A stretch of 64,000 nucleotides of DNA from an uncultured Saprospiraceae bacterium (lineage in GTDB: Bacteria > Bacteroidota > Bacteroidia > Chitinophagales > Saprospiraceae): the NCBI GenBank assembly GCA_938015595.1, contig CALLPI010000017.1:1-64000 (forward strand), given 5' to 3'. Positions within the stretch are counted from its first letter, which is position 1, and every line of letters begins with the position of its first letter. Positions 1-8,749 of this stretch are shown here, piece by piece. Made by a program: the position numbers and the translations under genes. The notes beneath the pieces are model-generated. The model did no database searches and had not been told where the DNA came from. It saw only the letters and a program-made list of their open reading frames with translations.

Positions 1-141
1 CGCGTGATCCGCACGCAGGGTGTGAAGGGTTACAACATAGAAACCCTGAACAGCAATGACCTGCCTGCATCTGGCGTACTGTACTACACAATCCAGACCG
101 ACGGATTCACTGCCACGAAGAAGATGATCGTGCTGCAGTAA
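1..141 (+). CDS. C-terminal fragment of a T9SS type A cargo protein
   Basis: The window opens inside this gene; 46 codons in frame 1 run to a TAA at 139-141. The residues have the shape of a Por secretion system (type A) sorting tail: alternating beta strands, a turn with LPASGVLYYTI, and the ending TKKMIVLQ, which resembles the usual basic-hydrophobic end. Such tails direct proteins across the outer membrane through the type IX secretion system. The functional part lies outside the window, so nothing more can be said about its role. A strong hairpin terminator follows. Confidence 0.7.
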   Translation, partial: RVIRTQGVKGYNIETLNSNDLPASGVLYYTIQTDGFTATKKMIVLQ

Positions 142-169
142 ATTCTGCCGACGGAATAAATAATTGCTT

Positions 170-206
170 GGGAGCGACCTCAAAAATTGGGGTCGCTCCC
201 TTTTTT
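170..206 (+). terminator. Rho-independent terminator
   Basis: A perfect 10-bp stem, GGGAGCGACC (170-179) with GGTCGCTCCC (191-200), has an 11-nt loop and is followed by six T. It ends the transcript of the truncated gene and separates it from the cohesin genes that start at 290. Confidence 0.9.
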
Positions 207-289
207 ATAATCGTTTAAAAAAAGCGCTTGCTTGGGAATACATTTCTTCGTAATTTGCGCGCAATTTTGAAGTATAAAGTTATGGTCCC

Positions 290-1078
290 ATGAAAAAGAC
301 AGGAATCTCCTTCCCTGTTTGTATATTATTGTTATTACCCTTTCTGCAAAGTTTTGCGCAACCTGCAGTTCATTTCTCTGCTCCCAACATGGCAGTAGAG
401 CCTGGGAGTATCTTCACGGCTCAGGTCAAAGTGGCGGGCTTTCGCAAAATTGTGGGCGTCCAGTATTCCATGACTTGGAATCCGTCAGTGCTTCGTTTTG
501 AGGCAATAGTCAATCCTGCGCTGGGTATGTCCGTCAATGATAATTTTGGTCAAATGAATGTGAATTCGGGCGTGCTGACCCTGTCTTGGTTTGATCAGAC
601 GTTAAATGGTGTAACCCTTCCCGACAGCGCCGTTTTATATGGTATCCGCTTTGAGGCCATAGGTAGTAATGGGTCACAGTCGGGTATCAATTTCGGTAGT
701 GTACCTACTATACAGGAGGTATCTGATACTAGTTTTGCTGCTATTGCGGCAGGCTATCACAATGGCGTAGTGCTAGTAATGACCCCCAGTGCAGTACGCG
801 ACAGTGAGACTACTACTAAAGTACAGATCAGTGAGTGCGTGCCTAATCCGATAAAAGACAAGACCTTCTTTTCCATAGAGGCTCGAGAGGCTGTGACGAT
901 GGATTGGGGCATCTTTGATACGCAAGGTCGCCGACTTTACGCTTCCAGAAATCGCTATGGTGTAGGCAAGCACACGCTTGAGGTGAGCGCCGATATGCTG
1001 GAGAGCGACGGTACGTACTACTGTCGTTTTTTCCTTGATGATGGTACTGTAATCAGCAGAAAGCTGATGAAGATATAG
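290..1078 (+). CDS. Secreted single-cohesin-domain protein with T9SS type A tail
   Basis: 262 residues. A signal peptide (about 1-23, ending SFAQ) is followed by a cohesin-like beta-sandwich at about 27-165, recognised by GVQYSMTWNPSVLRFEAI and LTLSWFD...GVTLPDSAVLYGIRFEA. A sorting tail at about 180-262 ends SRKLMKI. Cohesins are binding modules, classically for dockerins, but no dockerin is seen in the window, so the partner is unknown. Unlike the cohesin modules in the next gene, this one lacks the two conserved cysteines. It lies 32 bp upstream of the 2514-residue cohesin/SprB protein and is probably co-transcribed with it. The ATG at 290 starts a clean signal peptide. Confidence 0.8.
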   Translation: MKKTGISFPVCILLLLPFLQSFAQPAVHFSAPNMAVEPGSIFTAQVKVAGFRKIVGVQYSMTWNPSVLRFEAIVNPALGMSVNDNFGQMNVNSGVLTLSWFDQTLNGVTLPDSAVLYGIRFEAIGSNGSQSGINFGSVPTIQEVSDTSFAAIAAGYHNGVVLVMTPSAVRDSETTTKVQISECVPNPIKDKTFFSIEAREAVTMDWGIFDTQGRRLYASRNRYGVGKHTLEVSADMLESDGTYYCRFFLDDGTVISRKLMKI

Positions 1079-1110
1079 CCCAATTTTTTCACATCCCAAA
1101 TTCCGACACA

Positions 1111-4100
1111 ATGACACGATTTTTTACCGGCTTCTTGACGGCATTTCTGTTGTTATCTGCTTCAGCCGTGGCTCAGGTTTCGCTTACCATAGGTAGCATG
1201 AGTAACGTGCAAAATGGGCAGCAGGTGTGTTTAAACGTAACCTCACAGAATTTTACTAATATCGTGGGGATGCAGTTCAGCATTACGTACAACCCGGCCA
1301 TGCTACAGTTGACGGCCATCAATAACCTGGGGCTGCCTGGCTTTTCCACTAGCGGCAATTTTGGTATGCCCATTCCTGGCGGGGCTGGTATGACCGCCGC
1401 GGGCGTCATTACAGTAACATGGACTGACCCCAACGCAGCTGGGGTGACCGTGGCCGATGGAGCTACACTTTTTACCCTGTGTTTCAATGCGTTGACTGGT
1501 TCAGGTTCTACTACAGTCAACTTTTCCAATACGCCTACGGCCATTGAGTTTACCAATTCGAATTTGCAGATTGTACCCTTCAATGGTACGCCGGGTACGG
1601 TTAGTTTCACCGGTGGCGGGGGTGGTGGTGGAGGTAGCAATCCCACGGGGTTTAACCTTACCATTGCCAGTGCCAGTAATGTGCAAAGCGGGCAGCAAGT
1701 ATGTTTGAACGTAGCGGCTAATAACTTCACCAATATTGTAGGGATGCAGTTCAGCATCACGTACAATGCATCCATGCTGCAACTGACCTCGGTGAGCAAT
1801 TTTGGATTGCCAGGACTAACCGCAGGAGGTAACTTTGGCTTGCCTATACCAGGGGGTGCTGGCTCTACGCCAGCGGGAACCATCACTATGACATGGACGG
1901 ACCCCAACGCCACTGGAGTGACTGTCGCAAACGGGACTACGATATTTACCCTATGTTTTAATGCGCTGGCGGGTACAGGCTCTACTACGGTGAACTTCAG
2001 CAATACGCCGACAGCTATTGAGGTCACAAACTCTATGTTGCAAAACGTGCCGTTCGACGGTACGCCCGGCACAGTGACTTTTGGTAGTGGTGGTGGCGGA
2101 GGAGGAGGTAATCCCACCGGGTTTACGTTGACCATTGCGAGCGCCAGTAACGTGCAGAGTGGCCAGCAGGTGTGTCTGAATGTCACTACGGCCAATTTCA
2201 CCGACATCGTGGGGATGCAGTTCAGCATCAACTACAACCCCGCCATGCTTCAACTAACAGCGGTGAACAACTTGGGATTGCCTGGCCTCACCCTGGGGGG
2301 CAACTTTGGCTTGCCTATACCAGGGGGTGCGGGGTTGACTACCGCAGGAAACATTACTGTGACCTGGACTGACCCCAATGCTGCTGGAGTAACGGTAGCC
2401 AACGGTACAACGATTTTTACCTTGTGCTTCAACGCGCAGGTGGGTACAGGCACTACCAATGTGAATTTTAGCAATACCCCGACAGCCATTGAGATTACCA
2501 ACTCGGCTTTGCAGGTGATCCCATTCAATGGCGTACCTGGCACAGTGAGTTTCGGGGGTGTGCCTCAACCCCAGACCATTACCGTTACTGTGGCTAGCGC
2601 CAATAACGTGCAAAATGGCCAACCAGTATGCCTGAACGTAACAGTTAATAACTTCACTAACATTGACTCATTACAACTGACCATCAATTACGCTGCGGCC
2701 ATGCTGCAGTTTGTATCGGTGGACAGTTTTGGCCTCACTGGCCTGACAATGTCCAACTTCAATACGACTACCGCAGGGATCATTACGCTAAACTGGACCC
2801 ATGCCCCTGGACAAACCCTGGCCAATGGCGCGAGGATTTTCAGGCTGTGCTTCACAGCGCTGACCGGCAGTGGCTCCACTCAGGTAACGATTCCCAATGC
2901 TTCTGCGAACAATACCTCCGATCAAAATGTGACGGTGAATACTGCGCCGGGTACAGTGAACTTCGGCACGCCAGCGCCCAATCCGCTCAACTTGGTCATC
3001 AGTAATGCCAGTAACGTACAAAATGGCCAGCAGTTTTGCCTGACTGTGACAGCACAGCAGTTTGTAAACCTGAACTCATTTCAGCTAACCATCAACTACA
3101 ATGCTTCACAGTTGCAGTTTGTATCAGTAGGAGCATTTGGTATTCCCGGCTTGACGGCAGCCAATTTCAATACCAGCACGGCAGGAACCATTACCCTTAA
3201 CTGGACAAACACCAACGGGCAAACTTTGTCGAGCAATGCGGTGCTGTTCAATATGTGTTTTACTGCGCAGGTGGGTACAGGTACTTCAATGGTCAGTTTC
3301 GGCAGTACGGCTGCTACTAACGCCAACGGGCAAACCGTAAATGTGAACGGCACACCCGGCACGGTAACTTTTACGGCCTTAAATGGCTTCAACTTGGTGA
3401 TTGGCAGTGCTAGCAACGTGACCAGCGGCCAGCAGGTGTGCTTAAACGTAACAACAGTAAACTTTACCAACATTGTGGGGATGCAGTTCAGCATCAACTA
3501 CAACCCCGCTATGCTTCAACTGACGGCGGTGAACAACTTGGGGCTGCCTGGCTTTACGCTGGGGGGCAACTTTGGCCTGCCTATACCTGGCGGCGCGGGG
3601 TTGACTACTACAGGAAACATCACTGTGACCTGGACTGACCCTAATGCTGCCGGCGTTACGGTGGCCAACGGTACAACCATCTTCACGCTGTGTTTCAATG
3701 CGTTGGCTAATACGGGTTCTACGCAGGTAACGTTTAGTAACGTGCCTACTTCTATCGAAATTACGAACTCAAATCTCCAGGTCATACCTTTCAACAGCGT
3801 ACCGGGCATGGTTACGTTTGGAGCAGGACCACCCCCGGCTCCAGCACCGCTGGGGTTGACTATTGCCAATGCTAGTAACGTGCAAAATGGGCAGCAGTTT
3901 TGCCTGAACGTGACAGTAGGGCAGGGCTTTCAGGATATTGATTCGCTGCAACTCACTATTGGCTACAACCCCGCTTTGTTGAGTTTTGTATCGGTGGACA
4001 GTTTCGGATTGACCGGCCTGACGGCAGCTAATTTTAATACCTCTACATCTGGTGTGATCTCGCTTACCTGGATACACGCCCCAGGGCAAACTCTAACCAG

Positions 4101-7100
4101 CGGCGCTCAGATATTCCGCATTTGCTTCACTGCGCAAGCCGGCACAGGCTCTACCGTTGTGAACTTTGACAGTTTATTGGCCAATAATACGACCAACCAG
4201 ACCGTGCAGGTGAGCGGCACGGCAGGAAACGTGACCTTTACAGGAGGCGGTACGCCCCCACCTATTGCTATGAGCATCGGCAGCGCTTCTAACGTGCAGA
4301 ATGGGCAGCAAGTATGCCTGGATGTAACGGTTGGTGAATTTACCAATATTACTTCGCTAACATTGACCATCAACTACATGGCCTCCACGTTGCAATTCGC
4401 AGCGGTGGATAGTTTTGGTCTCGCAGGCTTGACGACAGCCAACTTCAACACCTCTACTGCAGGAACTATTACCATAATGTGGAGCAATACTACCCCACAG
4501 ACTTTGGCCAACGGCGCCAGGATATTCCGCCTTTGCTTCACAGCGCTGGCAGGGACTGGCTCTACGCAGATTACTTTTGGCAGTACAGCGGCTACGACCA
4601 CGGGCGGCCAAGCGGTACAGGTAAATGGCACACCCGGTATGGTATCTTTTGGCAGTACGCCGCCGCCGGTGAGCGTGAATTTGTTTATAGGTAGTGCCTC
4701 TAACGTGCAAAACGGTCAGCAGGTGTGCCTGAGTGTGACGGTTCAGAACTTTACCAGCATAGGCTCTTTGAACCTGATAATCAATTACAATCCCGCTTTG
4801 TTGCAGTTTGTAGCAGTGGACAGTTTTGGCCTGGCTGGGCTTACGGCAGCCAACTTCAATACGGGCACAGCTGGAGCTATTATGTTGAACTGGAGCAATG
4901 CCACTGCTCAGACGCTGGCCAACGGGGCAAGGGTGTTCAGGGTATGTTTCACGGCGCTGACGGGTACAGGCTCTACGCAAGTAGCCTTTAGCAATCCGAC
5001 AGCCACCAACGCGAGCAGTCAGCCAGTGCCGGTGAGTGGTACGCCGGGCACAGTGTCCTTTTCTACCCTGTCGGGCTTTACCCTTGTGATTGGTAGCGCC
5101 AACAATGTACAGCAGGGGCAGATTGTATGCCTTCCAGTCACTGTGGCCAACTTTACCAGCATTGTGGGCATGCAGTTTAGCATCACTTACAATCCGGCGC
5201 ATCTGCGCTTGGTGTCGGTGGGTAGTTTCGGTTTGCCAGGGCTGAGCACTGGTGGCAACTTTGGCTTGCCCATACCTGGGGGTGCAGGTAGTACGGCTGC
5301 CGGAACCATCACTACTACTTGGACAGATCCCAATGCTACCGGCGTAACGCTGGCCAACGGGACTACCATATTTGTACTATGCTTCGAGGGGTTGGTTAAT
5401 ATCAATGATTTTACTACTCAAGTTGCGTTCAGCAATACGCCTACTCCTGTAGAAATCACAAACGCTGCCCTGCAGATAGTACCCTTCAACAGCATACCGG
5501 GTACAGTGACCTTTACTACCGGTAACACTGGCAACCCTGTAGCGCCCACCATTAATACGCCAGTCAACATTACCCATGTAGCATGTTTTGGTGCCTCTAC
5601 CGGCGCAATTGATATCACGGTAAGTGGCGGTACGGGCAGTTACACCTATCAGTGGAACTTCCAAGACCGCACAACACAAGATTTGACAAATATTCCGGCA
5701 GGTACCTACACCGTAACGGTGACGGATACTGGCAATGGACTGACAGTAAGTGGCTCCTTCACTGTAACGCAGCCAGCCATGGCTATCAGCATCATTGGCG
5801 TGCCGACACATGTAGCCTGTACGGGGCAAAATACAGGTGCCATCAATGTGACGGTGAGTGGTGGCACCTCGCCTTACACTTACGCTTGGAGCGGTGATTT
5901 GCCTGCTATACCTAGCCCTGGTAACCTGGCTGCTGGTACTTACACTTTGACGGTGACAGACGGCAACGACTGTATAGCTACACAACAATTTGTAGTGAAT
6001 CAGCCTGCAGGACCACCTCTCACGCTGGCCAGCATGGTGACGCCTGTGGCCTGTGCAGGGGCCTCTACCGGTGCTATTGCTCTGAGTATCACTGGCGGTA
6101 CGCCACAGTACACCGTGCAGTGGTGCTGCAACCTCCCCGCTAACCAAACTGATGTAACTAACTTATCAGCAGGTACTTATACTGTAACAGTAACGGACAA
6201 CAATGGCTGTACAGCTACCCGCATCATGAACGTAGGGCAGAACCCGCCTTTGCAGATTACCTCCATCACACCCGGCCACATCAATACGGGCAATGACGGT
6301 ACGGTAAATATCACGGTAACGGGTGGTTCACCAGGATACAACTTCCAATGGACAGGACCGCAGGGATTCTCTGCTACTACGGCTAACCTGACTGGGCTGA
6401 ATATTCCTGGGCAGTATTGCGTCACGGTGACAGACAACTTGAACTGTACCGCCAATACTTGCACTACTGTACTGGAACGTATGCGCTTTACCAATGTGGT
6501 CATCGCGCGGTCTTGTAGTGGAACCTCTACTGGTAGCATCCAGATCAGCGTGGCCGGCGGCACACCTCCATATACTTACACGTGGAACCCTGGCGGACCT
6601 GGCGGCCCTACTCGCGTAAACATAGCCGGCGGTACTTACAACGTTACTATAACAGACAACATTGGTGAACAACTGGTAGGTAGCTTTGTGGTGGACAACC
6701 TACCGGTAGCCAACGTTGTAGCTAATATTACCAATGCCTCAGGCAATATCACCGATGCCAACGGTGCTCTTGTGCTTAGCGTGACTGGTGGTACACCCGG
6801 ATATACCTTCTTGTGGAATACTGGCGCCACTACGCCTAACCTTAGCAACTTGCTAACAGGAGAATATTGTGTAACTGTGACAGACCAGGCAGGCTGCCAA
6901 GTGGAACGCTGCTTCAATGTAGGCTTCAACCCTGGCCCACTGGTGGTGCTCAGCACGCAGACTACGCCTGTGACTTGCCCTGGTGACAACAACGGCACAG
7001 CCAGCATTCGCCTCAACGGTGGATTGCCGCCTTTTACCTTTGTTTTTAGCGACAACTTTACGCAAACAGTGAATGCTCCGCAACTAAACCGCAGCGGGCT

Positions 7101-8655
7101 GCCGGCCGGAACGCTCACCTTTACTGTAACTGATGCAGCAGGTACCACTGTGAATGGCTCCATTAATATTGCTACTTCTTCGGTGGTGACAGTGACTAAT
7201 ACGGTGGTAGTACACGACACAGAAGACCCCGGCTGCATCGGCTCTATCACTTTGACGCTGGCTGGGGGTACACCTCCGCTGCAACTGCAATGGAACACGC
7301 CCAACACTGGAGGGCCGTCTATAAACAACCTATGCGCGGGTACATTCATTGCCACAGTCACTGATGCCAATAACTGTGTGTTCGTGCTATCGCCGATAGA
7401 AGTGAATACCTTTGGCCTATCGGCTACTACTACACCAGCCCCTTGTCCTCAAAGCCAGGCCGGCGCTATAGCGCTTCAGGTGAGCGGGGGGCGCGCGCCC
7501 TATACCTTTGAATGGCGTAATGCGGCTGGCATGGTTATATCTACCAGCAGTGATCTGACTAACGTGGCACCTGGCACTTACACAGTGCACGTAACGGAAA
7601 GCTCGGGTAACGTGCTGGTGCGCACCTACACCGTAGGGTCACAGTCGAATCTTGCGCTTGATGTGGACGTGACATCCAACTACAACGGCTTTGACGTGAG
7701 TTGTCACAATGCCTCTGACGCCCGCTTGCAGGCAGTAGCTTTCAACGGACAAGGCAATTACACATTTGAATGGAGTAGAAACGGGGTAGTAGTAGGCGGT
7801 TCGGACGCTACGCTAACCAACGCTGCACCTGGCGAGTACCAAGTGCGCGTGACTGATGGGTTGGGCTGCACTGTGCAAGAAACTCTCACTGTGACGGCGC
7901 CTGCTCCGCTAGTCATTACCTCTAGCGTCATCACGCCCAGTTGCGTAGCTGGCAACGATGGGCAAATCTTCGTCATGGCTACTGGTGGCGTATCCAACTT
8001 GCCTTACACTTTTGAATGGAGCAACGGCGCTCTGGGGCCGAGGATCAGTTTCTTGCGGGCTGGCAGCTATACGGTTTCAGTAAATGACGTGAATAACTGC
8101 CAGATTACTGCCACCATTGACCTGCCCGATCCGGCACCCATCATTGTAACATTGACCTCCACGCCGGCCACCGATGGTTGCAACGGCGCTATATTGGCTA
8201 CTGTGAATGGTGGAACGGGCCCCTACACTTACACTTGGTCCACTGGCCAAGTGACTACTGAGCCGTTCCTCTCCAACCTGTGCCCAGGGGAATATTTTGT
8301 GATCGTGACCGACAGCCGCGGCTGCCGCCCGAACCCCAACATGGTATCGGGCACAGTGAAGGACCGCCGGACGCCCTGTCTGGATACTCGCACTGTGATC
8401 ACCCCTGACGGCGATGGCCTGAATGAGGAGTTTCTCATCAGTTGTGTGGATGAATTCAGAAATAACCATTTGGAAATCTACAATCGCTGGGGTCAATTGG
8501 TATATGAAGTGAACAACTACGATAATACCTGGCGTGGTACCACGCGCAATGGCGCTGAACTACCTGACGGCCCGTACTACTTCATCTTTGAATACGACGA
8601 TGTGAATGGCATAAGACAGCAACTCAAAGGTTCCATTACCTTGCTACGCAAATAA
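1111..8655 (+). CDS. Giant T9SS type B surface protein: ten cohesin-like modules, twelve SprB-type repeats, gliding-type C-terminal domain
   Basis: 2514 residues. A signal peptide (about 1-21, ending AVAQ) is followed by ten cohesin-like modules (about 22-1480), each opening with a form of SASNVQNGQQVCLNV. Twelve SprB-type repeats follow (about 1484-2425), with the signature SGGT.PYTY.W ... AGTYTVTVTD. A type B sorting domain (CHU_C, about 2428-2514) begins TVITPDGDGLNEEF and includes IYNRWGQLVYE. Type B domains mark cargo that the T9SS secretes and attaches to the surface, generally with a PorP/SprF partner, and one is encoded next at 8750. SprB-type repeats occur in gliding adhesins. The likely role is an adhesin or surface scaffold. 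Polyglycine linkers separate modules 1/2 and 2/3. The ligand of the cohesins is unknown. Confidence 0.85.
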   Translation: MTRFFTGFLTAFLLLSASAVAQVSLTIGSMSNVQNGQQVCLNVTSQNFTNIVGMQFSITYNPAMLQLTAINNLGLPGFSTSGNFGMPIPGGAGMTAAGVITVTWTDPNAAGVTVADGATLFTLCFNALTGSGSTTVNFSNTPTAIEFTNSNLQIVPFNGTPGTVSFTGGGGGGGGSNPTGFNLTIASASNVQSGQQVCLNVAANNFTNIVGMQFSITYNASMLQLTSVSNFGLPGLTAGGNFGLPIPGGAGSTPAGTITMTWTDPNATGVTVANGTTIFTLCFNALAGTGSTTVNFSNTPTAIEVTNSMLQNVPFDGTPGTVTFGSGGGGGGGNPTGFTLTIASASNVQSGQQVCLNVTTANFTDIVGMQFSINYNPAMLQLTAVNNLGLPGLTLGGNFGLPIPGGAGLTTAGNITVTWTDPNAAGVTVANGTTIFTLCFNAQVGTGTTNVNFSNTPTAIEITNSALQVIPFNGVPGTVSFGGVPQPQTITVTVASANNVQNGQPVCLNVTVNNFTNIDSLQLTINYAAAMLQFVSVDSFGLTGLTMSNFNTTTAGIITLNWTHAPGQTLANGARIFRLCFTALTGSGSTQVTIPNASANNTSDQNVTVNTAPGTVNFGTPAPNPLNLVISNASNVQNGQQFCLTVTAQQFVNLNSFQLTINYNASQLQFVSVGAFGIPGLTAANFNTSTAGTITLNWTNTNGQTLSSNAVLFNMCFTAQVGTGTSMVSFGSTAATNANGQTVNVNGTPGTVTFTALNGFNLVIGSASNVTSGQQVCLNVTTVNFTNIVGMQFSINYNPAMLQLTAVNNLGLPGFTLGGNFGLPIPGGAGLTTTGNITVTWTDPNAAGVTVANGTTIFTLCFNALANTGSTQVTFSNVPTSIEITNSNLQVIPFNSVPGMVTFGAGPPPAPAPLGLTIANASNVQNGQQFCLNVTVGQGFQDIDSLQLTIGYNPALLSFVSVDSFGLTGLTAANFNTSTSGVISLTWIHAPGQTLTSGAQIFRICFTAQAGTGSTVVNFDSLLANNTTNQTVQVSGTAGNVTFTGGGTPPPIAMSIGSASNVQNGQQVCLDVTVGEFTNITSLTLTINYMASTLQFAAVDSFGLAGLTTANFNTSTAGTITIMWSNTTPQTLANGARIFRLCFTALAGTGSTQITFGSTAATTTGGQAVQVNGTPGMVSFGSTPPPVSVNLFIGSASNVQNGQQVCLSVTVQNFTSIGSLNLIINYNPALLQFVAVDSFGLAGLTAANFNTGTAGAIMLNWSNATAQTLANGARVFRVCFTALTGTGSTQVAFSNPTATNASSQPVPVSGTPGTVSFSTLSGFTLVIGSANNVQQGQIVCLPVTVANFTSIVGMQFSITYNPAHLRLVSVGSFGLPGLSTGGNFGLPIPGGAGSTAAGTITTTWTDPNATGVTLANGTTIFVLCFEGLVNINDFTTQVAFSNTPTPVEITNAALQIVPFNSIPGTVTFTTGNTGNPVAPTINTPVNITHVACFGASTGAIDITVSGGTGSYTYQWNFQDRTTQDLTNIPAGTYTVTVTDTGNGLTVSGSFTVTQPAMAISIIGVPTHVACTGQNTGAINVTVSGGTSPYTYAWSGDLPAIPSPGNLAAGTYTLTVTDGNDCIATQQFVVNQPAGPPLTLASMVTPVACAGASTGAIALSITGGTPQYTVQWCCNLPANQTDVTNLSAGTYTVTVTDNNGCTATRIMNVGQNPPLQITSITPGHINTGNDGTVNITVTGGSPGYNFQWTGPQGFSATTANLTGLNIPGQYCVTVTDNLNCTANTCTTVLERMRFTNVVIARSCSGTSTGSIQISVAGGTPPYTYTWNPGGPGGPTRVNIAGGTYNVTITDNIGEQLVGSFVVDNLPVANVVANITNASGNITDANGALVLSVTGGTPGYTFLWNTGATTPNLSNLLTGEYCVTVTDQAGCQVERCFNVGFNPGPLVVLSTQTTPVTCPGDNNGTASIRLNGGLPPFTFVFSDNFTQTVNAPQLNRSGLPAGTLTFTVTDAAGTTVNGSINIATSSVVTVTNTVVVHDTEDPGCIGSITLTLAGGTPPLQLQWNTPNTGGPSINNLCAGTFIATVTDANNCVFVLSPIEVNTFGLSATTTPAPCPQSQAGAIALQVSGGRAPYTFEWRNAAGMVISTSSDLTNVAPGTYTVHVTESSGNVLVRTYTVGSQSNLALDVDVTSNYNGFDVSCHNASDARLQAVAFNGQGNYTFEWSRNGVVVGGSDATLTNAAPGEYQVRVTDGLGCTVQETLTVTAPAPLVITSSVITPSCVAGNDGQIFVMATGGVSNLPYTFEWSNGALGPRISFLRAGSYTVSVNDVNNCQITATIDLPDPAPIIVTLTSTPATDGCNGAILATVNGGTGPYTYTWSTGQVTTEPFLSNLCPGEYFVIVTDSRGCRPNPNMVSGTVKDRRTPCLDTRTVITPDGDGLNEEFLISCVDEFRNNHLEIYNRWGQLVYEVNNYDNTWRGTTRNGAELPDGPYYFIFEYDDVNGIRQQLKGSITLLRK
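1177..5520 (+). repeat. Ten tandem cohesin-like modules of two lengths
   Basis: Modules begin near 1177, 1651, 2122, 2578, 2992, 3388, 3850, 4264, 4675 and 5077. Modules 1, 2, 3, 6 and 10 are long (about 440-475 bp) and carry GGNFGLPIPGGAG and TWTDPNA.GVTVANGT. Modules 4, 5, 7, 8 and 9 are short (about 395-415 bp) and carry VDSFGL.GLTAANFNTSTAG and GQTLANGARIF. Every module has one Cys in the first strand (VCL or FCL) and one in the LCF/MCF/ICF segment. Modules 3 and 6 are nearly identical over long stretches of DNA. Confidence 0.85.
5560..8340 (+). repeat. Twelve SprB-type repeats
   Basis: These are protein-level repeats of roughly 75-85 residues. Each has an opening Cys-x-G with TGAI or NGT, a central GGT.PYTY.W motif and a closing GTYTVTVTDNNGC. 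They are diverged in DNA, so this is an old expansion, in contrast to the fresher cohesin modules upstream. Confidence 0.8.
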
Positions 8656-8672
8656 CAAAGCACTGGATAGAG

Positions 8673-8695
8673 GCAGCCGGGTGTACACCGGCTGC
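8673..8695 (+). other. Hairpin between the giant surface-protein gene and porP/sprF
   Basis: GCAGCCGG (8673-8680) pairs with CCGGCTGC (8688-8695) around a 7-nt loop, 17 nt after the stop codon. There is no proper T-run directly after it, so it may be a partial terminator or an mRNA-stabilising hairpin that sets a lower or separate level for the downstream gene. Confidence 0.5.
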
Positions 8696-8749
8696 GTTCT
8701 ATCAGCCCAAATACTCCATTTTTCAAACCATTAACCGATTCAAATTACC

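Noticed and set aside
1173-2231. Long minus-strand open frames across the cohesin and SprB repeats
   Set aside because: They are low-complexity mirrors of the repeats (Val/Pro/Thr-rich), repeated with the same period as the plus-strand gene.
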